The position numbers and the translations under genes are program-made. Shown here in pieces: positions 59,606 to 64,000 of a stretch of DNA of 64,000 nucleotides. The number at the start of each line of letters is the position of its first letter. Positions within the stretch are counted from its first letter, which is position 1. Source of the stretch: Enterococcus diestrammenae (GTDB taxonomy: Bacteria > Bacillota > Bacilli > Lactobacillales > Enterococcaceae). The notes beneath the pieces are model-generated. The model did not search any database. It was not told the origin of the DNA and was given only the letters and a program-made list of their open reading frames with translations. Where the stretch lies: positions 186,001-250,000 of the forward strand of contig NZ_MAEI01000054.1 in assembly GCF_009933255.1 (NCBI RefSeq). Direction: 5' to 3'.

Positions 59606-61528
59606 ATGCAAACTTATCATGTTGCGAAAAATGGCAGGTTGTCCAATCCAGGTACCTCGGCGGCCCCGTTTTTGACGATTCAACAAGCCGCAGAAGTCGC
59701 TCAAGCAGGAGACACTGTCTTGGTTCACGAAGGCATCTACCGGGAATGGGTCCGGCCTCGGCAAGCGGGAATCAGCGAGTTTCGGCCCATTACGTATCAA
59801 GCGGCTCCCGGCGAAAAAGTGCAGATCAAAGGCTCAGAAATCATTAGTCAATGGAAACAAGTCACAGGGAGTGTCTATCAAGCAGTCATCCCCAACACCT
59901 TCTTTGGCGAGTTTAACCCATACAAAGAAGTAGTCTGGGGTGACTGGATGACGGAAACCACCCGCGTCGCCCATCTGGGAGAGGTCTACCTCAACGGCCA
60001 AGCGATGTACGAAGCCACTAGCCTGGCGGGTGTCCACACGCCTGTCTCACGAGCAACGGTGGAAGAATTTTTCGTCTTTGTGGATGTAGCCGAGCGCTAT
60101 CCCGAAAGGCTTCAATACACCTGGTACGCCGAGGTGGATGAGGAAAACACGACGATTTACGCTAATTTTCAAGAGGTGAATCCTGCCGAAGCCCTCGTGG
60201 AAATCAATGTGCGACCAGCGTGTTTCTATCCAGAAACCAATGGCATGGATTATATCGTCCTGCGAGGCTTTGAAATCAGTCAAGCTGCCTGCAAATGGGC
60301 CCCTCCTTCTGGTGATCAACCGGGAATGGTGGGACCGCGTTGGAGTCGTGGGTGGCTGATTGAGGATAATCTGCTTCATGATGCCAAATGTTCGGCCATC
60401 AGTCTCGGGAAAGTTGCGGAATCCGGGGATAATTACTACAGTCGTCGGAAAGACAAACCGGGTTACACCTATCAGTTGGAATCCGTCTTTACCGCCGAAG
60501 ACCAAGGCTGGAGCAAAGAGCGTATCGGCAGCCATACTATCCGCCGTAACGAGATTTACGATTGCGGTCAAAACGGGATTGTCGGTCACTTGGGCTGTGT
60601 TTTCTCGAAAATCTATGACAACCACATCCACGATATTTCCATGAAACGGGAGTACCGTGGCTGGGAAATCGCAGGAATCAAGCTTCATGCCGCAATTGAT
60701 GTAGAAATTCGCCACAACCATATTCATGATTGTTCTTGCGGCACTTGGTTGGATTGGCAAACGCAAGGTACCCAGATTACCAAAAATATCTACTACGATA
60801 ATGGGCTGGATTTCTTTGTAGAAGTCAGTCACGGTCCCTACTTAGTGGCTAATAATGTCTTCGGTTCGCGCTTTGCTCTGCGAAACTTCTCTCAAGGTGG
60901 GGCCTATGTCAATAATTTGATTGCCGGCAACATCGATTGGGAGGATGTACGGGATCGAGCCACACCGTATCATCTGCCCCACAGTACCAAAGTCAAAGGC
61001 TATGCCGTGGTTTATGGTGGCGATGATCGCTGGTATAATAACCTCTTCATTGGACGCCCGGATGCTGATTATGTAGGGACAAGTAAATACGACGGCCATC
61101 CCACTTCTTTGCAAGCCTTTATCGATGAAGTCCAATCCTATGGCCCAGTGGATGTGGAACGTTTCCAACAAATCAAAGAACCGGTCTATATTGGCAATAA
61201 CCTTTATTTGGCTGGAGCCACGGCCTTTGAGAAGGAAACGGAGCCTGTATTGATGACGGACTTTGCAACTAAGCTGGAGATTCGCCGAGACAATGAAGGG
61301 ACTGTTCAACTGACGGTTACTTTGCCAGAAAACTTCCGCCAACACCAAGTCGAAATGCAAACAAGCGCTAGTTTGCCCCGTACTCGTCTGACAGATGGGG
61401 AATACGAAAATTCCGATGGTCGTCCAGTAGTCATCGACACCGACCTTTTGGACCAAGCCTTTCAACAAATTTGTGGGCCTTTGCAACACTTGCAAGGTGG
61501 GGAAAACCATGTGACGATTTGGAAGTAG
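59606..61528 (+). CDS. GH120 beta-xylosidase
   Basis: The 640-residue protein is similar throughout to GH120 XylC of Thermoanaerobacterium saccharolyticum, which releases xylose from xylo-oligosaccharides. It has a right-handed parallel beta-helix with an inserted beta domain: NGRLSNPGTSAAPFLTIQQAAEVA, FFGEFNPYKEVVWGDWMTE, EIAGIKLHAAIDVEIRHNHIHDCSCGTWLDW. The catalytic pair is conserved at the right spacing: Asp383 in WLDW as nucleophile and Glu406 in FFVEVSHGPY as acid/base, 23 residues apart. No signal peptide, so substrates must be imported. AGAGGAAG supports ATG 59606. Confidence 0.92.
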   Translation: MQTYHVAKNGRLSNPGTSAAPFLTIQQAAEVAQAGDTVLVHEGIYREWVRPRQAGISEFRPITYQAAPGEKVQIKGSEIISQWKQVTGSVYQAVIPNTFFGEFNPYKEVVWGDWMTETTRVAHLGEVYLNGQAMYEATSLAGVHTPVSRATVEEFFVFVDVAERYPERLQYTWYAEVDEENTTIYANFQEVNPAEALVEINVRPACFYPETNGMDYIVLRGFEISQAACKWAPPSGDQPGMVGPRWSRGWLIEDNLLHDAKCSAISLGKVAESGDNYYSRRKDKPGYTYQLESVFTAEDQGWSKERIGSHTIRRNEIYDCGQNGIVGHLGCVFSKIYDNHIHDISMKREYRGWEIAGIKLHAAIDVEIRHNHIHDCSCGTWLDWQTQGTQITKNIYYDNGLDFFVEVSHGPYLVANNVFGSRFALRNFSQGGAYVNNLIAGNIDWEDVRDRATPYHLPHSTKVKGYAVVYGGDDRWYNNLFIGRPDADYVGTSKYDGHPTSLQAFIDEVQSYGPVDVERFQQIKEPVYIGNNLYLAGATAFEKETEPVLMTDFATKLEIRRDNEGTVQLTVTLPENFRQHQVEMQTSASLPRTRLTDGEYENSDGRPVVIDTDLLDQAFQQICGPLQHLQGGENHVTIWK

Positions 61529-61533
61529 TTGAA

Positions 61534-61569
61534 AATAGACGCCAGAAACTTATCTGACGTCTATTTTTT
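61534..61569 (+). terminator. Terminator of the GH120 gene
   Basis: AATAGACG pairs with CGTCTATT, with an inner AGA/TCT, followed by T residues. Confidence 0.82.
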
Positions 61570-61677
61570 ATGGTGTTTTATTGATTTTCCCAGTGGTAAA
61601 CTAAGGAAAGAATCCTCGCCTTAGTAAAATGACAACTGTAAACCATCGTATCTGTTTGTGAGAGAAAGGAAAAAAAG

Positions 61678-62613
61678 ATGACCCTCTTTACACCACAACA
61701 ACAAAGTGTTCGCATCACGGCTTTTTATGCGATTTCATTGAGAGAATTTTCCATGGCGCCTCATCATCATGAGGCTTGTGAGATTATGTTGGTGACGAAA
61801 GGCCACTGCCAGGTGTTGGTAGGGGAAACCGAAGTCGAGCTGCATCCCAATGAGTTTGTCTTTCTTGACCAAAATATCCGACACCAGCTGACCATCAAGG
61901 AATCCGAGCCTTGCAATCTTTTGAATCTTGAGTTCTTGCCTACACCAAATCTTGCCTCAGACAGTCTATCGATTCGCCGGGCGACTGAGGTTTCCGCGAG
62001 CTTTCAGCAGCTTTGTCGTCGCCCAGAAAAATATCCCTTAGTGGCAAAAGATAGCCGTAGTTTGAGCAGTAGCCTCAAGGCGCTGATCCATCTGCTGACC
62101 ACCTATCCACCCCAAGCCGGTTGGGATGAGGAGACGGCTTATATTGGAGAATTGTTATTTAATCGCATGTTATTGGAGCTGTGTCATTGTCTAAATAGTG
62201 ATGAAAAACCCCAGGGTAGTCAACACTTGAATGCTGCCTTGAAGTACATCCGGGAGCACTTGACGGAAAACTTGCGAGTGCAGCAGATTGCCGAAGCGAT
62301 TGGCATCAATAAATCCTACCTACACTTGCTATTTTCCAAGCAGCTAAATATTACCGTCAATGACTATATCAATCGGGAACGCATCAAACTGTCTTGTTAT
62401 TTGTTAACCACCAGTGATCTGCCCTTAGTCGAAATCGCCCTCCAATGTGGCTTTAATAGTCGCCAACACTTTGCTGGCACTTTCCGCAAGTTTTTCGACA
62501 TGACGCCACGGGATTACCGCAAGCTACATCAAGGGGACAAAACGATGGCTAACTCCGGCGGGCAATATCGTTTGGAACAGGATTGGCATTGGATTCGGAT
62601 GGGAAATGGATAA
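61678..62613 (+). CDS. AraC family regulator
   Basis: A 311-residue regulator with an N-terminal cupin (SMAPHHHEACEIMLVTKGHCQVLVGETEVELHPNEFVFLDQNIRHQLTI) and a C-terminal AraC domain (NLRVQQIAEAIGINKSYLHLLFSKQLNITVNDYINRERIKLSCYLL, LVEIALQCGFNSRQHFAGTFRKFFDMTPRDYRK). It follows the GH120 gene but has its own terminator-separated unit. It may regulate this or another sugar locus. GAAAGGAAA precedes ATG 61678. A 30-residue tail follows the DNA-binding domain. Confidence 0.9.
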   Translation: MTLFTPQQQSVRITAFYAISLREFSMAPHHHEACEIMLVTKGHCQVLVGETEVELHPNEFVFLDQNIRHQLTIKESEPCNLLNLEFLPTPNLASDSLSIRRATEVSASFQQLCRRPEKYPLVAKDSRSLSSSLKALIHLLTTYPPQAGWDEETAYIGELLFNRMLLELCHCLNSDEKPQGSQHLNAALKYIREHLTENLRVQQIAEAIGINKSYLHLLFSKQLNITVNDYINRERIKLSCYLLTTSDLPLVEIALQCGFNSRQHFAGTFRKFFDMTPRDYRKLHQGDKTMANSGGQYRLEQDWHWIRMGNG

Positions 62614-62671
62614 TTGTACGGATTTTGCGTTATTTGAATTTGAAGTAGACGTGAAAGAGAATGATAAATAG

Positions 62672-62719
62672 AAACAAGCTGAAATCCTTTTTGTATGAAG
62701 GAAGTCAGTTTGTTTTTTT
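62672..62719 (+). terminator. Terminator after the AraC gene
   Basis: AAACAAGCTGA pairs with TCAGTTTGTTT, followed by T residues. Confidence 0.85.
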
Positions 62720-62825
62720 GTAGTGATATGTAAATGGAAAATTTGATAATCAATTGGTTCTTGGTTTATTAATTTCAAGACGCAATGGTATAATTTTTGG
62801 TATAGGTAGAAAGCGGGGGAGTAAG

Positions 62826-63836
62826 ATGAAAAAAATAGATATTGCCATGCTACTTTTGCTATTAGGTGGTCTTTCGGGATGCCGGGAAACAAGTTCACCA
62901 GTTGCATTCTCCTCAGAAGAGAGTGCTGTTGCAGGTACCACTACAGAATCAAGTCAAATTTCTGAGACAAGTACTAGTATGACAAGCTCAAAAGAAAATG
63001 CGTCAAGCTCGTCAGTACCTCAAGTAAGTACGACAACTAGTTACACCGTGGAATCTACAACTACAGAAAGCACAGACTCAAGTGTCATAGAAGCGAATGC
63101 TCAAGAACCATTATGGAATAAAGGGAAATCTACGGCATTAGCTAGTTTTATGAGTGTATGGGAAAAATCTATGAATCAACATTATCAAAGCTATCGACCG
63201 GGACAGCCAACAGATTTATATGGCGTGTTATTACCAGATAGCATTTTACCAGCTGGGGATTGGCAGATGGTCGTCGATAACCGGCCAATGAGTGTAGTAT
63301 GGTCAGAAGATGGTCTGAAAGCCGAACCATATCAGTTGCTGTCAGTCAATTCAGATACTGAGTATGCACAACAAACAGGGGCATTTGATAGCCATGTTTA
63401 TTTCTTTATGATTTATGAAGGTCAGCCGAAAGTGTTTATTACCCAGCAAAATCAAGGAAATACTGATAACTATCTTTATTTTACTGAAACAGAAAATGCT
63501 GAATTACGGCAAGGATTTTCAGACATTTTCATGACAGGGACTACGACTCTGATAGACAGTTTGCAAGGGGCTGCGGCTATGACAGAAGGAGATCCTAGTT
63601 TAATAACAGATCTAGATTCAGCTTATGAGTACTTGAAGGACAAAAATGGGAATAATCCCGACTACGTATATTCGGCCATGGATGAAGGAATAGATGGCTA
63701 TGGTCATTATTGGGAACTAAAAGTAGCCAGCCAGAGTGTTCAAGCCGATGGTGGCACCGGGACTTTAGCACGAGTAAAAGTGTATGAGGATGGCGTGCTA
63801 CGAGATGCAGTGAGTGGGGATATGATAAGCGAATAA
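62826..63836 (+). CDS. DUF4767 lipoprotein
   Basis: The 336-residue protein has a lipoprotein signal peptide (MKKIDIAMLLLLLGGLSGC, lipobox LSGC with Cys19), a Ser/Thr-rich linker (about 20-95), and a C-terminal DUF4767 domain: LWNKGKSTALASFMSVWEKSMNQHYQSYRPGQ, VLLPDSILPAGDW, YFTETENAELRQGF. It should be anchored to the outer face of the membrane; its function is unknown. The family is common in Lactobacillales. GGGGGAGT precedes ATG 62826. A longer upstream frame would put the signal peptide in the interior and is rejected. Confidence 0.85.
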   Translation: MKKIDIAMLLLLLGGLSGCRETSSPVAFSSEESAVAGTTTESSQISETSTSMTSSKENASSSSVPQVSTTTSYTVESTTTESTDSSVIEANAQEPLWNKGKSTALASFMSVWEKSMNQHYQSYRPGQPTDLYGVLLPDSILPAGDWQMVVDNRPMSVVWSEDGLKAEPYQLLSVNSDTEYAQQTGAFDSHVYFFMIYEGQPKVFITQQNQGNTDNYLYFTETENAELRQGFSDIFMTGTTTLIDSLQGAAAMTEGDPSLITDLDSAYEYLKDKNGNNPDYVYSAMDEGIDGYGHYWELKVASQSVQADGGTGTLARVKVYEDGVLRDAVSGDMISE

Positions 63837-64000
63837 TATAACTATGGATAGTAAAATGAATGCTAATCAAAAAACGTATAGATAGTACGTACAGTTATTG
63901 TGAATAGAAGATTACGCTTAAATCCTATTTGAACTTGTGGTATCGTTCTGAGCTCTATATGAATAAATTTTCTTTTATCATGTTTCTTGTACAAAAAAGT

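Noticed and set aside
60047..61510. Two long minus-strand frames inside the GH120 gene
   Set aside because: They are shadows of a strongly conserved enzyme gene whose catalytic residues are intact on the plus strand.

Overview
The window looks like chromosomal DNA of a low-to-moderate GC lactic acid bacterium, most likely an Enterococcus (possibly the casseliflavus/gallinarum side of the genus; species not provable from here). Reasons: strong AGGAGG ribosome binding sites, lactobacillales-specific neighbourhoods (DUF3013-prmA-rsmE-relA-dtd, nudF-macP-mtnN, xpaC-telA, cysteine desulfurase-DUF1831), PTS sugar uptake with BglG-type antitermination, an Mga-like regulator and many stand-alone Usp proteins. 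I see no rRNA, tRNA, CRISPR, prophage or insertion sequence. The sequence is a core chromosome segment with small accessory islands.

Layout. 1-10 kb: end of a GH2 glycosidase, an SPFH/ribbon-helix-helix operon with a damaged or unusual start codon, a long non-coding repeat, a Dus tRNA-modifying enzyme, a Usp, a GH127 arabinofuranosidase, and on the minus strand MgtC, a small membrane protein and an Mga-like regulator. 10-19 kb: a secreted Ig/Thr-rich/sortase-like protein, a MerR regulator facing two aldo/keto reductases across a typical 19-bp-spacer promoter, a second Usp, and an autoregulated antiterminator plus NagE-type PTS permease. 19-31 kb: probable 6S RNA, rarA, a base-excision glycosylase, prmA, rsmE, a DeoC-like protein, relA, dtd, a YdbS/YdbT PH-domain pair and ogt. 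31-45 kb: ATP-dependent PEP carboxykinase, a DUF4097 protein, a BceRS-like two-component system with no transporter beside it, sugar and amino acid permeases, an XRE-membrane regulator, YlmA ATPase, a nonsense-mutated maltose acetyltransferase, telA and xpaC. 45-57 kb: nudF-macP-mtnN, an isochorismatase, pepO, a PRPP synthetase paralogue, a C39-like protein, a YeiH exporter, a third Usp, and cysteine desulfurase with DUF1831. 57-64 kb: an aldo/keto reductase, a phosphoesterase, two AraC regulators around a GH120 beta-xylosidase, and a DUF4767 lipoprotein.

How the parts fit. GH2, GH127 and GH120 enzymes, all without secretion signals, suggest intracellular trimming of plant (arabino)xylan oligosaccharides; no dedicated transporter is in view. 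Redox and stress functions (four loci with three Usp and three aldo/keto reductases, TelA, Rel, 6S RNA) are prominent. Central carbon control is represented by NagE, PckA and a GlcU-type transporter.

The most unusual signal is not a gene. Two families of dispersed, structured, non-coding repeats fill the large intergenic gaps: a mosaic element of about 600 bp (2.7 kb, 37.1 kb, 47.5-48.1 kb inverted, degenerate piece at 33.2 kb) and a palindromic element of about 135 bp (18.8, 24.9, 56.9 kb, half copy at 2.5 kb). I recognise neither as a named element. Other leads are the ACG at the expected SPFH start, a candidate terminated structured RNA at 7.24-7.40 kb, perfect palindromes over the promoters at 28.1 and 57.0 kb, and the sortase-like secreted protein. 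Similarities between repeats were found by eye and no identity values were computed.
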